Shown piece after piece: positions 8,725 to 18,076 of a DNA stretch of 64,000 bases. The stretch lies in NCBI RefSeq assembly GCF_008065135.1, contig NZ_CP042914.1, positions 3,596,001 to 3,660,000 of the forward strand, written 5' to 3'. Made by a program: the position numbers and the translations under genes. The notes under the pieces were generated by a model that did not search any database, was not told the DNA's origin, and saw only the letters and a program-made list of their open reading frames with translations. The stretch comes from Roseimaritima ulvae (lineage in GTDB: Bacteria; Planctomycetota; Planctomycetia; Pirellulales; Pirellulaceae). The number at the start of each line of letters is the position of its first letter. Positions within the stretch are counted from its first letter, which is position 1.

Positions 8725-10446
8725 TTACGTCGTAGTCCGCCAGCCCAGTAGCAGGGCGGTGGTGAGGCAAGTGGCGGCCAGCACGATCGCATAGGTCAGC
8801 ATCGCCGCGCGGCGTTGCCAGCGATCACTGCTGCGACGTTGCTCGGACCACTGGACTTCGTTCTGTAAATCCAGAATCAGCGGCATCAGGCCTTCGGCGA
8901 ACGCTTGTTTGTCGGTGCCGGCGATCCCCGTAGCGGCGACAAAACAGCCGCGTAGTCGAATCTGGCCGGCCGTGGTCGAGATCGCTCGCCGCAACATCCG
9001 TGACATGCCCTCGCGTCGTTGACGCATCGTGTGGACCAATTGGTGGATGCCGCGGTTGCCCTCGCATAGCTCGCGATCTTGGTCGGCGTGAACAAGGTCA
9101 CGAGCCATCAAACGGTAACCCAAAGGTGAAAACAGCTCGGTGCAAATCCAACGGACCGCCCGATCAATGCCCGCGGGTCCGGCATCCGGTTCGCTGGTCG
9201 GTGGCGCCGGCAGGACGGTACCCAAACGTCGGTCGCGCTGTGAGGCGGGAAAACGTTCCAAAAAGGCCTGGCTACCCGGACTGTGTTCCAAATCGCAAAA
9301 CACAACTTGCGAAGACACGCTGGACTGCGTGGCCTCAGCAATGGTTTGTAAATCCCGCTCGATCCGCATCCCCACGTGGTCGGCCGTTTCAATATTGTCG
9401 GTGGCATCCAAGGGGACCAGAATCAACACGCCGTTGACCGGGCAGTAGGGTTGGCGTACGGCTGCCAATGCGAAGCACAGCGTCCTCAGGCGTTCCAGCA
9501 ATTCCGTCGCCCGGTCCGTATCCAGGCGAAGGATCGGTTCCACCGCACGGCTGGGCTGCAGCACTTGTTTTTGTGCTTGTTCTGGTTCCGCTTCCGGTTC
9601 AACCAAACTTGTCAGGCTGCCCAGCGTCTGTTCCAGACGCTGTCCGACCGTGTTGTCAGGGCTCGTCGTGGGTTGCGTTTGCACCTCGGTGGGAGCGGTG
9701 GCCAGGGCCGCGGCCGGCGAACCGGTGGTGGTTGCGGATGCCGCCGTGTCCGTCGAGGGAGCCGTCCATTGGTGAGCGGATTGCGTTGTCGCGAGCTGAG
9801 TCCGCTGCGAACCGGAATGAACGGCCCGCTGCAATCGAGTCGGAGCAACACGCTGCTGAGCGGCGCGGCGCACAAAGTCGCCCGTCAGGGAAGCGTCGCG
9901 GCAGCAGATATAGATGGCATCGTGATTACCACACACCTGCACCGGCTGGTCGGCTTCCTCGGCCGTCGGCAAAACGCTCAATTCCGTATGGGCGGAGTGA
10001 AAGAAGCTGCGGATCCCGGCGGTGGGCGTGCCGATCGTTAAATAGATCGGCGTCTTCTGAATATCGATCCCCGCGCGAACGCACTGGTCGATGCCGTTTT
10101 GTAGAGCGGAGGTGATCGCACACTTGGGCGTGTGATCCGGTTTCAGCTGCAGGGTGTGGGCCACGAACCAGGCCGACCAAGCGGTCGCGTAGAACAAGCA
10201 TCCCACGATCGGCAGCCAAGCCCAACGCACAAACGGCAGCGAAGAGCGGACAAAAGAATCCAGTTGAAAGATGGTTTGGAAGACACACAGACCGGCCAGC
10301 AACAGCAGCATGGCGGCCACGTGAATACCGATCATGCACCACCGCTGGGTGGCTCCGTCGGTTCGTCGCAGCGCGGCCATCGGCGCCACGGCGGCCAACA
10401 CCAACTTGCCACCGGACTGCAGCGATTGTTTTAGAAATTTAAGCAT
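8725..10446 (-). CDS. tssM: Short TssM/IcmF-like T6SS membrane protein
   Basis: TssM normally forms the inner-membrane/periplasmic channel of the T6SS with TssL and TssJ. This 573-residue protein has two N-terminal helices (about 37-60 and 76-98), a cytoplasmic domain and one C-terminal helix (about 548-570), then stops after three Thr. The large periplasmic domain that follows the third helix in typical TssM (total about 1100-1200 residues) is absent. PIYLTIGTPTAGIRS (134-148) aligns with the family P-loop region, but the GKT is replaced by GIR, so nucleotide binding is doubtful. CPVNGVLILVPLD (about 330) matches the family NGV block. Residues 200-300 are low-complexity. It starts 29 bases after the tssL stop. 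Assignment rests on these motifs plus position. Confidence 0.72.
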   Translation of the reverse strand: MLKFLKQSLQSGGKLVLAAVAPMAALRRTDGATQRWCMIGIHVAAMLLLLAGLCVFQTIFQLDSFVRSSLPFVRWAWLPIVGCLFYATAWSAWFVAHTLQLKPDHTPKCAITSALQNGIDQCVRAGIDIQKTPIYLTIGTPTAGIRSFFHSAHTELSVLPTAEEADQPVQVCGNHDAIYICCRDASLTGDFVRRAAQQRVAPTRLQRAVHSGSQRTQLATTQSAHQWTAPSTDTAASATTTGSPAAALATAPTEVQTQPTTSPDNTVGQRLEQTLGSLTSLVEPEAEPEQAQKQVLQPSRAVEPILRLDTDRATELLERLRTLCFALAAVRQPYCPVNGVLILVPLDATDNIETADHVGMRIERDLQTIAEATQSSVSSQVVFCDLEHSPGSQAFLERFPASQRDRRLGTVLPAPPTSEPDAGPAGIDRAVRWICTELFSPLGYRLMARDLVHADQDRELCEGNRGIHQLVHTMRQRREGMSRMLRRAISTTAGQIRLRGCFVAATGIAGTDKQAFAEGLMPLILDLQNEVQWSEQRRSSDRWQRRAAMLTYAIVLAATCLTTALLLGWRTTT

Positions 10447-10475
10447 AGCGAAATTGAACTTTCAGCAAACGCGAA

Positions 10476-11108
10476 TCAGCGAGTCCAAGTGACAACGGCC
10501 AAGTAGGAAAGGGTGGGTAGCAGCAAGACGGCGGCGGCCCAACCGACGTAACCCGCACGCTGCAACACGGCACCGCCTCGCAGCGGCGCGGCGTCGGTGG
10601 CTGGAGGCAGGTCGTGGGTGAAGGGCAAAGTCAGTTCCGGAACCAGGCCCAGTTGCAGCCGTGTGCGGTGTGTCCATGCGGCAAGTTTTTCAGGACTGCT
10701 GCGGTACTGACCGGTGAATCCCAGTTGGGCACATAGAAAGAACACGGCCAGGTCGTCGGTGCGTCCCAGGGTTTCAGCCAATTCAGCTTGACGCCAGAAC
10801 ATCCAGGCGCGGTCGTTGGAACCGAACAAATCGCCTTCCAGCTTATTCTCGTTCCAGGCCTCACCGACCACACGATCGGCGGTCATGATTTCGTCGATCC
10901 AACAGGCCAGTGCGTAGCTGAGTCCCAGATAGTCGCCGTTGTTGGTCCAACCGGCCGCTTGTTCGGCCGTTTGCACTCGGGTTAACAACTGTTTCAGTTC
11001 CGCGCGGATCGGCGCGGTATCGATCTGCTGTGCCGTGCTGGCTGCTTCGCGCCATTGCCACGTGCGGTACAGGATGGGGTCAACCAGTTCAGCGGTTTCG
11101 ATGCGCAT
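10476..11108 (-). CDS. tssL: T6SS membrane protein TssL (DotU family)
   Basis: TssL is an inner-membrane subunit of the T6SS membrane complex, anchored by a C-terminal helix with its body in the cytoplasm. The 210-residue protein has the family pattern: YALACWIDEIM near 85, GEAWNENKLEGDLFG near 103, and an FFLCAQLGFTGQY block near 138. One helix follows at the very C-terminus (about 185-206). There is no peptidoglycan-binding extension. Start ATG 11108 is chosen because the longer open frame reads into intergenic repeats. It is the first gene of the minus-strand T6SS block and diverges from tssA across a 752-base gap. Confidence 0.88.
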   Translation of the reverse strand: MRIETAELVDPILYRTWQWREAASTAQQIDTAPIRAELKQLLTRVQTAEQAAGWTNNGDYLGLSYALACWIDEIMTADRVVGEAWNENKLEGDLFGSNDRAWMFWRQAELAETLGRTDDLAVFFLCAQLGFTGQYRSSPEKLAAWTHRTRLQLGLVPELTLPFTHDLPPATDAAPLRGGAVLQRAGYVGWAAAVLLLPTLSYLAVVTWTR

Positions 11109-11261
11109 GGTGGGCGGGCGCCAAGATGGGGAAAGCGAGAAACTGCAGAAGGTTAGGTCACAGATCGCCGCCAGGCAGCAATTGTTCCTATCCGTTTCCT
11201 TCTGGGCTTGCCCCAGGGGAGCGCACAACGGGCGCCTACCACGCCACTCGCGCCAAGCATC

Positions 11262-11462
11262 AGCCGCGAAGCGGCGGCAGCATAAAGCCTGGGGGCGCGA
11301 GCCCATGGAGCCAATGAAACCAGATGCCGCAAAGTCCCAACGGGACGATATGAATTTGGGGCGCCGCGGACTCCTGTCGCCCCGTTGGGGCTTGGTGTGC
11401 GGGGATTTCTCGCAACCATGGGCTCGCGCCCATGGCTACAATCCGCCGTCCCTTCGGGACTA
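11262..11462. repeat. Palindromic intergenic repeat cluster in the T6SS divergent region
   Basis: Nested palindromes: AGCCGCGAAGCGGCGG near 11262, GGCGCGAGCCCATGG near 11296, AGTCCCAACGGGACGA near 11334, GCCCCGTTGGGGC near 11380, then CCATGGGCTCGCGCCCATGG at 11417-11436. The same modules in the same order reappear at about 35816-36100. The gap 11109-11860 between divergent tssL and tssA must hold both promoters, but I could not pick out reliable promoter boxes. Confidence 0.75.
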
Positions 11463-11632
11463 AGAACGAAAACGCAAGATGGGGCTTCCGCAACCCTTCA
11501 GGAGTCCAAGCCATTCGGGGGCAAACCCGGCGGAAGCGGGACGAGCGAGACTTTCACCACTTATTTATCGCACGTCCCCCGCAGCTGAGTTCGCCCAATT
11601 CCTGGGTGCACCGCAGATTCACCTCGCCCCCT

Positions 11633-11730
11633 CCAAAGTCTGGCGACTTCGGCTACGGCGAGCCCGCTCCAAAGTCTGGCGACTTCGGCTACGGCGAGCC
11701 CGCTCCAAAGTCTGGCGACTTCGACTACGG
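11633..11730. repeat. Tandem 36-bp repeat (2.7 copies) containing the GCCA-loop hairpin
   Basis: Units begin at 11633, 11669 and 11705. Each carries CCAAAGTCTGGCGACTTCGG, a hairpin with stem AAGTC/GACTT and loop TGGC, followed by CTACGGCGAGCCCGCT. This is the dispersed GTAG/GCCA-loop repeat in reverse orientation, here amplified in tandem about 130 bases upstream of tssA. It reads in frame as 12-residue peptide repeats, but no gene is supported. Confidence 0.88.
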
Positions 11731-11860
11731 GGATGGGCATATTTCTAGGTTTTTTGGTACCTGTACGTCCGCGCCCTCAACCAGAACCTAGATTTCCTGC
11801 AGACGCGGCAGCCAGCACGCTTCCGTTACCGTCCCCTTGGTTTTGCTACGCAGGATATCC

Positions 11861-12946
11861 GTGACGCTGCTCGCCACCCCCTCCACCTTCGATATCGAGG
11901 CTTTGCTGGAACCCATTGAAGGGGATCGCATTGCCGGTGATCCGCGGGCTTATGCTCGCGGCCTGCGGTCGCAACTGTCCGAATTGCGGACGCCTCATCG
12001 TTCTTCCAATCCCGATGCTCCCGATCAGGACGGTACCGAGGAATGTGTGGATTGGATGGGCATTACGGTCGTGGCCACCGAAGCCCTGCGAGAGACCACC
12101 AAAGATCTACGGATCGCCTGCCATTTGACCGAAGCGGCGCTGCAACACTGGGGCATCGCCGGCTTGCGTGACGGGTTGACTCTACTGCGGAAAATGGCCG
12201 ATCTGTTTTGGAATGATCTGGCTCCGGAGCTAGACCCCGAGGATGCAGACGTTCGCTGTTCGCCTCTGGAAAACTTGCTGGACGATCCCAACCGTGGCCC
12301 GCGGATTCCCAGCGTTGTGCGGAGCTTGCCGTTGTTGGCGGCCGGAGCACACCGATTAAGCCTGATGGAAGCGACCGGGCAAGCGGGGGATCTGACGCAG
12401 AGTGAAGTCGCCGCGGCGATTCGCCAAGTAACCGTCGAGGACGCCGCTCAATTATCCGACGAAGTCGACGGGGCACTGGCGGAACTGGAATCGTTCCAAC
12501 AGTTGATGATCGACCGCATGGGCGATTATGCCCCCACGTTTTTGCACCTCAAGGAATCGCTACAAGTCGTCCGGCAATGGCTCGACAGCGTGTTGCGACC
12601 ACAACTGGACGCTCGCGACACCGTCGATGAACCCGCGCCGCCAGCGCGGAAACTTCGCAAACCGAAAAAACAATCCAGCGGTGATGATCCCATGGTCGTT
12701 GTCGATCAAACCTTCCAGCTTCGCGCTGACGCCTACAGTCAGCTATCCGCCGCAGCCGAGACGCTGCAACAAATCGAACCGCACAGCCCGATTCCCTACA
12801 TGGTGCAACGGGCGGTGCAATTGGGGCAACTGCCGTTTCCGGCTTTGATGGCTCAACTGGTTAACGAAGAGTCTACCTTGCAAATGTTTCATCGCGAGCT
12901 GGGGCTATCTAGCAGCGATACGGGCACCACTGGGTACGACGACTAA
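11861..12946 (+). CDS. tssA: T6SS cap/baseplate-priming protein TssA
   Basis: TssA organises assembly of the T6SS tail. The N-terminal ImpA-type domain is recognisable (IEALLEPIEGDRIAGDPRAY near 11-30, then a helical segment with HWGIAGLRDGLTLLRKMADL around 95-115). A charged linker (KLRKPKKQSSGDD near 270) separates a C-terminal helical domain. I place the start at GTG 11861, giving 361 residues with AGGA a few bases upstream; a TTG at 11837 in the same frame would add 8 residues. It is the first gene of the plus-strand block and is followed by tssB after 82 bases. Confidence 0.85.
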   Translation: MTLLATPSTFDIEALLEPIEGDRIAGDPRAYARGLRSQLSELRTPHRSSNPDAPDQDGTEECVDWMGITVVATEALRETTKDLRIACHLTEAALQHWGIAGLRDGLTLLRKMADLFWNDLAPELDPEDADVRCSPLENLLDDPNRGPRIPSVVRSLPLLAAGAHRLSLMEATGQAGDLTQSEVAAAIRQVTVEDAAQLSDEVDGALAELESFQQLMIDRMGDYAPTFLHLKESLQVVRQWLDSVLRPQLDARDTVDEPAPPARKLRKPKKQSSGDDPMVVVDQTFQLRADAYSQLSAAAETLQQIEPHSPIPYMVQRAVQLGQLPFPALMAQLVNEESTLQMFHRELGLSSSDTGTTGYDD

Positions 12947-13028
12947 CCCCCCCTTTTTCGTTTCTTGCCCAGCATGCTCCGGCGGCCGGGTAATCCTTTC
13001 TTTGAATTCCGCAATACGGGAGCATGCT

Positions 13029-13538
13029 ATGAGTGACAGTCTTCAACACAAGCTGGATCGGGTCCGGCGTCCACGCGTTCAGGTCACCTACGACGTCGAT
13101 ACCGGCGACGCGTTGGAAAAAAAGGAACTGCCGATGGTGGTGGGCGTCATGGCGGACCTGTCGGGTAACCCCGCAGAGCCGAACGCGCCCATGAAAGAAC
13201 GCAAGTTCGTGCCCATCGATCGCGATAACTTCGACGACGTGTTGGCCAAAAGCAACGCCCGCGTAGCCACTCGCGTTAACAACACGCTGACCGACGACAA
13301 CACCGATCTGTCGGTGGAATTGAACTTCCGCTCGCTGGAAGATTTCGAACCTGAACAGGTCGCTCGCCAAGTTCCCGCATTGCGTGAACTGCTGGATATG
13401 CGAACCCAATTGTCCAATCTGCTGGGCAAGCTGGAAGGCAACGACAAGCTGGAAGAACTGCTCAGCGAAGTGCTGGACAACAGCGAAGCCGCAAAAAGCT
13501 TGGCCGGTGATTTGGGCCTCGAAGGCGAATCCGAATAG
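13029..13538 (+). CDS. tssB: T6SS contractile sheath small subunit TssB
   Basis: TssB (VipA/ImpB) pairs with TssC to build the contractile sheath around the Hcp tube. The 169-residue protein opens with SLQHKLDRVRRPRVQVTYDV. It then has ELPMVVGVMADLSG (near 40), the KFVPIDRDNFDDVLA block (about 60-75), and FRSLEDFEPEQVARQVPAL (about 98-116), all standard for the family. Start ATG 13029 follows a GGGAG motif; the open frame begins 9 codons earlier without a better start. The product ends in acidic residues. tssC follows 51 bases later. Confidence 0.93.
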   Translation: MSDSLQHKLDRVRRPRVQVTYDVDTGDALEKKELPMVVGVMADLSGNPAEPNAPMKERKFVPIDRDNFDDVLAKSNARVATRVNNTLTDDNTDLSVELNFRSLEDFEPEQVARQVPALRELLDMRTQLSNLLGKLEGNDKLEELLSEVLDNSEAAKSLAGDLGLEGESE

Positions 13539-13589
13539 TTCGCAACCTCCCTACTAAAACCATTCCATAACAAACTTTCGGAGAGTCCC

Positions 13590-15062
13590 ATGAGTCAAGC
13601 AGAAACCCAATCGTCGGGCGGCGCCGCTGTCGCTGAACTGTCGTTGATGGACCAGATCCTGGACGAAACCCGCGCCCTGGACGACAACGAACGCGAACGC
13701 AACCAGACCTATATCGAACAGTTCGTTCGTAAGGTCGTCAGTGGCGAAACGACCGTCAGCAAAGACCTGGTCACCACGATCAACAGCTGGATCGCGGAAA
13801 TCGATCACAAGTTGTCGCAGCAATTAAGCGAAGTCATGCACAGCGATGAATTCCAGAAACTGGAAGGCACCTGGCGCGGCTTGCACTACCTGACGCAAAA
13901 CAGCGAAACCGGCACCAGCCTGAAAATTCGCGTGATGAACGTCAAGAAAGCGGAACTGCAAAAAGACCTCGAGAAAGCCGTCGAGTTCGATCAGAGCACC
14001 TTGTTCCGCAAATGCTACGAAGAAGAATACGGCCAACTGGGCGGCGAGCCCTACAGCATGCTGCTAGGCGACTACCACTTCGGCCGCACCGCCGACGATG
14101 TCAACCTGCTGAGCCTGCTGAGCAACGTCGCCGCCGCTGGTCACGCCCCGTTTGTGGGTGCCGCCGATCCCACCATGTTCAACATGCAGAGCTTCACCGA
14201 ACTGGGGGGGCCTCGCGACCTGGCCAAAATCTTCCAAGGTGCCGACTACGCTCAGTGGCGCTCCTTCCGTGACAGCGAAGACAGCCGCTACGTGGCCCTG
14301 ACCTTGCCCAACGTACTGGGACGCTTGCCCTACGGAGAAGACTTCAAGAAGGTCGAGTCGTTCGACTTTGATGAAGCCGTCGATGGCACCGATCACAGCC
14401 AATACCTGTGGATGAGCGCCGCTTGGGCCTACGCCACCCGCGTGACCAACGCGTTCTCGGAGCACGGTTGGTTTGCCCAGACCCGTGGCGTGGAAGGCGG
14501 CGGCAAAGTCGAAGGCTTGCCCGTGCACACCTTCCCCACCGATGACGGCGACGTGGCCATGAAGTGCCCCACCGAAATCGCCATCACCGATCGCCGCGAA
14601 TTCGAATTGTCCAACCTCGGCTTCCTGCCGCTGTTGCACGCCAAGAACACCGACTTCGCCGCCTTCCTGGGCGCCCAGAGCTGCCAGAAGCCCAAGACGT
14701 ACTTCGAAGAAGACGCCAACGCCAACGCCGAGCTGTCTTCCAAGATCAACTACCTGATGTGCGTCAGCCGTTTCGCTCATTACCTGAAAGTCATGGCTCG
14801 CGACAAAATCGGTTCCTCGATGGAATGCAGCGAGTGCCAGGAATGGCTGAATGACTGGATCAGCAACTACGTCTGCGACCCGACCACGGCCGGCGATGAA
14901 ACCAAAGCCGAGCGTCCGCTGAGCGAAGCTCGGGTGGAAGTCCAGGAAATCCCCGGCCGTCCCGGTTGGTACGAAGCCGTCGCTTACCTGCGTCCGCACT
15001 TCCAGATGGAAACCCTGGGCGCTTCGATGCGTCTGGTCGCCGAAGTCCCGAAACAGGGCTAG
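13590..15062 (+). CDS. tssC: T6SS contractile sheath large subunit TssC
   Basis: TssC (VipB/ImpC) is the large sheath protein and provides the ClpV-accessible N-terminal helix in many systems. The 490-residue length is normal. Visible family segments are LEGTWRGLHYLTQNSETG (about 90-107), YGQLGGEPYSMLLGDYHF (about 150-167), FTELGGPRDLAKIF (about 205), and the C-terminal RPGWYEAVAYLRPHFQMETL (about 455-475). Start ATG 13590 has CGGAGAG six bases upstream. The gene ends at 15062 and is followed by a hairpin with a short T-run before hcp. Confidence 0.95.
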   Translation: MSQAETQSSGGAAVAELSLMDQILDETRALDDNERERNQTYIEQFVRKVVSGETTVSKDLVTTINSWIAEIDHKLSQQLSEVMHSDEFQKLEGTWRGLHYLTQNSETGTSLKIRVMNVKKAELQKDLEKAVEFDQSTLFRKCYEEEYGQLGGEPYSMLLGDYHFGRTADDVNLLSLLSNVAAAGHAPFVGAADPTMFNMQSFTELGGPRDLAKIFQGADYAQWRSFRDSEDSRYVALTLPNVLGRLPYGEDFKKVESFDFDEAVDGTDHSQYLWMSAAWAYATRVTNAFSEHGWFAQTRGVEGGGKVEGLPVHTFPTDDGDVAMKCPTEIAITDRREFELSNLGFLPLLHAKNTDFAAFLGAQSCQKPKTYFEEDANANAELSSKINYLMCVSRFAHYLKVMARDKIGSSMECSECQEWLNDWISNYVCDPTTAGDETKAERPLSEARVEVQEIPGRPGWYEAVAYLRPHFQMETLGASMRLVAEVPKQG

Positions 15063-15083
15063 TCCCCTGATTCATCGTTTGCG

Positions 15084-15108
15084 ACGCAGCTCTACGGGGC
15101 TGCGTTTT
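15084..15108 (+). terminator. Hairpin with T-run between tssC and hcp
   Basis: Stem ACGCAGC (15084-15090) pairs with GCTGCGT (15099-15105) and is followed by TTT. It sits 22 bases past the tssC stop. It could act as a weak terminator or attenuator, or as a 3' end stabiliser for the sheath mRNA, with hcp transcribed from its own promoter in 15109-15164. Confidence 0.55.
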
Positions 15109-15164
15109 AAGACAGCTCCAGCAAATAAAAATCTTACCATTCCAACATATAAAGGGCTTTACCC

Positions 15165-15671
15165 ATGGCAGTTGATTATTACTTGAAAATTGACGGTATC
15201 AAAGGCGAGTCGGAAGACGACAAGCACAAAGACGAAATCGAAATCATCGACTTCGAATGGAGCGAACAGCAGAACAGCAACTTCGCCCAAGGTGGCGGCG
15301 GTGGCGGTGGCAAGGTGAAGATGGAAAACTTCAAATTCCGCACCTTCCTCAACAGCGCTTCGCCTGCTCTGATGCAATCCTGTGCAGAAGGCAAGCACAT
15401 CAAAGACGCTACCTTCACCTGTCGCAAAGCCGGTGGCGGTCAAAAGGACTACTACAAAGTCACGATGGAAGAAATCATCGTCGCTTCCTGCCGCATCAGC
15501 GGTGGCAACGGTGACATCCAGGAAGGTGGCTATGTGGAAGGACATCCCGTCGAAGAGATCACGCTGAACTTCGGCAAGATCAAATGGGAATACCATCCCC
15601 AGAAGGCTGACGGCAGCCTGAACTCCGCCAAGACCGGCGGCTACGACTTGAAGAAGAACAAACGCGTCTAG
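15165..15671 (+). CDS. hcp: T6SS tube protein Hcp
   Basis: Hcp hexamers stack into the inner tube expelled when the sheath contracts. The 168-residue protein starts MAVDYYLKIDGIKGES, the typical Hcp1 opening. It continues with FEWSEQQ and a seven-glycine loop (about residues 44-50), KVKMENFKFRTFLNSASPAL (about 51-70), and YYKVTMEEIIVASCRISGG (about 96-114). No effector extension is visible. Start ATG 15165. It lies inside the plus-strand T6SS block but is set off by gaps of about 100 bases on both sides and by the upstream hairpin, which fits separate, higher expression. Confidence 0.94.
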   Translation: MAVDYYLKIDGIKGESEDDKHKDEIEIIDFEWSEQQNSNFAQGGGGGGGKVKMENFKFRTFLNSASPALMQSCAEGKHIKDATFTCRKAGGGQKDYYKVTMEEIIVASCRISGGNGDIQEGGYVEGHPVEEITLNFGKIKWEYHPQKADGSLNSAKTGGYDLKKNKRV

Positions 15672-15767
15672 TCCTGCTGGATTCGTTGTTGACACGATCT
15701 TTCCGCGCGGGTCTGCCGACCCGCGCGGAATGCATCGTTGCTGCCCCCGCCTGCTGCCGATCGTTCC

Positions 15768-16247
15768 ATGCCTGTGTCCAATAAAATCGCTCTGCTGCCC
15801 TCGGTATTCGATCGCTTGGTGGACGTTAGTTCGGAGGGCTCCGGTAGCGATTCCTGGTACGACGTGGCCGCGTTGACCCAGGCTGTGCGACGCGATCTGG
15901 AAGATCTGATGAACACCCAACAGTCGATTCCGGATTTAGCACTAGAATTCCCTCTGCTGGCCGAGTCCGTGGTGGGATTCGGCGTGCCCGATCCATCGAC
16001 GTACGCTTTAGACACGCCCTCGGGACGCCGACGCTTTGCCGCGGCGTTGATGAACGTGATCGATGTGTTCGAACCGCGGCTGACCGATGTCCGCATCGAA
16101 TTGGTCGACCAGCGCTCGCAGAACTTGCGTGAGCTGAAGTTTCAGGTTGTGGCCCGCTTGGCCGTCGAACCGGCTCCACAAATCGTCTTTGAAACCAACC
16201 TGCACGTGCCCTCGGGGCAGTTCACCCTCGAGGAGGGCACCGCATGA
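15768..16247 (+). CDS. tssE: T6SS baseplate protein TssE (gp25-like)
   Basis: TssE is a gp25/GPW-family baseplate wedge protein that seeds sheath polymerisation. The 159-residue protein shows LLPSVFDRLVD at the start, an AALTQAVRRDLEDLMNTQQ helix (about 38-56), the gp25 core VVGFGVPD near 72, and a C-terminal beta segment with RLTDVRIELVD and LKFQVVARLAV. The start is uncertain: ATG 15768 is used, while a TTG 10 codons upstream is also open. Its stop overlaps the tssF start as ATGA, so translational coupling is likely. Confidence 0.88.
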   Translation: MPVSNKIALLPSVFDRLVDVSSEGSGSDSWYDVAALTQAVRRDLEDLMNTQQSIPDLALEFPLLAESVVGFGVPDPSTYALDTPSGRRRFAAALMNVIDVFEPRLTDVRIELVDQRSQNLRELKFQVVARLAVEPAPQIVFETNLHVPSGQFTLEEGTA

Positions 16248-18076
16248 CCCAGACGCTGTTTCAATACTACGAACGCGAATTGCACTACCAGCGTGAACAG
16301 TCGCGGGAGTTTGCCGTCCGCTATCCCGCCGCCGCCGGACGCTTGAGGATGGACGCCACTGGCACCGGCGACCCGCATGTTGAACGCTTGATTCAGTCGG
16401 TCTCGCTGTTGGGCGCCCGGATCCATAAACGCTTGGACGACGACCTGCCGGAACTGACCGACGCGCTGCTGTCGATCCTGTACCCTCACTATCTGCGACC
16501 GATTCCTTCGATGGCCGTGGTGGCGTTCGAAGCGGACCCGGCAAACCTGCCTCCCGAAGGCATTGCCGTGCCCCGCGGGTTGCCGCTGCGAACCTCGGCC
16601 GTGGGCGGCCAGGTGTGCCGCTACCAAACCTCTCAAGCCGCTCATCTGTGGCCGCTGGAAATTTCGGACGTGCAACTGCTCCAGCCGCCGCTAGGTGACG
16701 GCCCGGCGGCGCCTCCAGGCACCGCCGCCGCGCTGAAAATGCGGGTGCGAAATGTGCATGGCAAACCGATCGCTTCGCTGCCGATCGACGCCCTGCGACT
16801 GCACTTAACCGGACCCGATTCAGTTGCTGCGGGACTATACGAAGCGATGGTCAACGACGCCATCGAAGTCGCGTTTGTCGCGCCCGGTGGCAAGCCGGTT
16901 CGCATCCTCGCCGACCAAGCGCTGCAGGCCACCGGTTTCGACCGCGACCAAGCCCTGCTGCCCTATCCGCCGCAGTCGTTCGACGGCTATCGATTATTGA
17001 CCGAGTTGTTTGCGTTCCCCGATAAGTACAATTTTATTGACCTGAAAGGCTGGCAGACGGCCGCGGCGGAATTACCCACTGCAGAAGTGGACGTGTGGGT
17101 GTTTTTAAATGCACCTCACGACAAAATTGCCACCGTGGTGCGGAAAGAACACGTTCAGTTGGGCTGCACACCGGTCGTTAATCTGTTCCCCAAAATCTGC
17201 GAACCGATTCAGCTGAACCGACAACGCCATGAATACCGGATCGTCCCGGACGCCTCGCATCGCATGGCCTGTGAAGTCTACTCGATCGATTCGGTGACCA
17301 GTTCTCGTGCCGATGGGGATCGACACTGGAAGCCGTTCTTTGACATTGGGCGTCGAGATGGCGACGCCGCGCTGTCGGGGTACTGGCACGCCGCGCGACG
17401 CGAGAGCCAGACGGTCAATGATCACGGCAGCGATGTCTATCTGCAGTTGGTGGACGAACGGTTTGATCCCTGCACGCCGCTTACCGAAGTGGTCACCGTC
17501 CAAGCGATGTGCACCAATCGGGACGTCCCCAGTTTATTGCGACAACAGGCCGGAGCGGTCACCTGGCACGTCGATGCGGCGATTCCCATCCGCAGCGTCC
17601 GCTGTCTGAAACATCCCACGGTCAGCTTGCGACCTCCGGTTCGTCGTCACGCGCATTGGAACCTGATCAGTCACCTAGCTTTGGGCCATCGTTTCATCGA
17701 AGGACCCGAAGGTCTGCAGACCCTGCGTGAAATCCTACGGCTGTACGATTTTTCCGATCCGCATTCCTACGACCCTCGCGGTGCGGCTGCGCGTCAGATG
17801 GTTGAAGGCGTGTTGGACATCGGTCACAAAAGCGTGACCCGTCAGGTCGGACCCGCCGTAGAGGGATGTTTTGCACGCGGCACGCAGTTGACCTTGGTGC
17901 TGGACGAAGACCAGTATGAATCCACCGGCGCGTTTTTGTTTGCCAATGTGTTGCAACGGTTCCTGGGCTTGGCCAGTGGAGTGAATTCGTTCGTTGAAAC
18001 GGTGGTGGAATCAAAACAGCGCGATGGCGTGCTGGCTCATTTCCCGCCTCATGACGGTGAGGAACCGCGACTGTGA
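16244..18076 (+). CDS. tssF: T6SS baseplate protein TssF
   Basis: TssF (ImpG/VasA) forms the baseplate wedge with TssG, TssE and TssK. The 610-residue length is typical. The opening FQYYERELHYQREQSREFA, followed by YPAAAGRLRMDATGTGDPHV (about 28-47) and LIQSVSLLGARIHKRLDDDL (about 50-69), is diagnostic for the family. A PHYLRPIPSM motif follows near 85. The gene overlaps tssE (ATGA) and tssG (GTGA) by four bases on each side, so tssE, tssF and tssG form a tightly coupled unit. Confidence 0.93.
   Translation: MTQTLFQYYERELHYQREQSREFAVRYPAAAGRLRMDATGTGDPHVERLIQSVSLLGARIHKRLDDDLPELTDALLSILYPHYLRPIPSMAVVAFEADPANLPPEGIAVPRGLPLRTSAVGGQVCRYQTSQAAHLWPLEISDVQLLQPPLGDGPAAPPGTAAALKMRVRNVHGKPIASLPIDALRLHLTGPDSVAAGLYEAMVNDAIEVAFVAPGGKPVRILADQALQATGFDRDQALLPYPPQSFDGYRLLTELFAFPDKYNFIDLKGWQTAAAELPTAEVDVWVFLNAPHDKIATVVRKEHVQLGCTPVVNLFPKICEPIQLNRQRHEYRIVPDASHRMACEVYSIDSVTSSRADGDRHWKPFFDIGRRDGDAALSGYWHAARRESQTVNDHGSDVYLQLVDERFDPCTPLTEVVTVQAMCTNRDVPSLLRQQAGAVTWHVDAAIPIRSVRCLKHPTVSLRPPVRRHAHWNLISHLALGHRFIEGPEGLQTLREILRLYDFSDPHSYDPRGAAARQMVEGVLDIGHKSVTRQVGPAVEGCFARGTQLTLVLDEDQYESTGAFLFANVLQRFLGLASGVNSFVETVVESKQRDGVLAHFPPHDGEEPRL

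Noticed and set aside
14064-14999. A 311-codon minus-strand frame inside tssC
   Set aside because: Antisense shadow of a highly conserved sheath gene; low-complexity Val/Gly/Phe translation.
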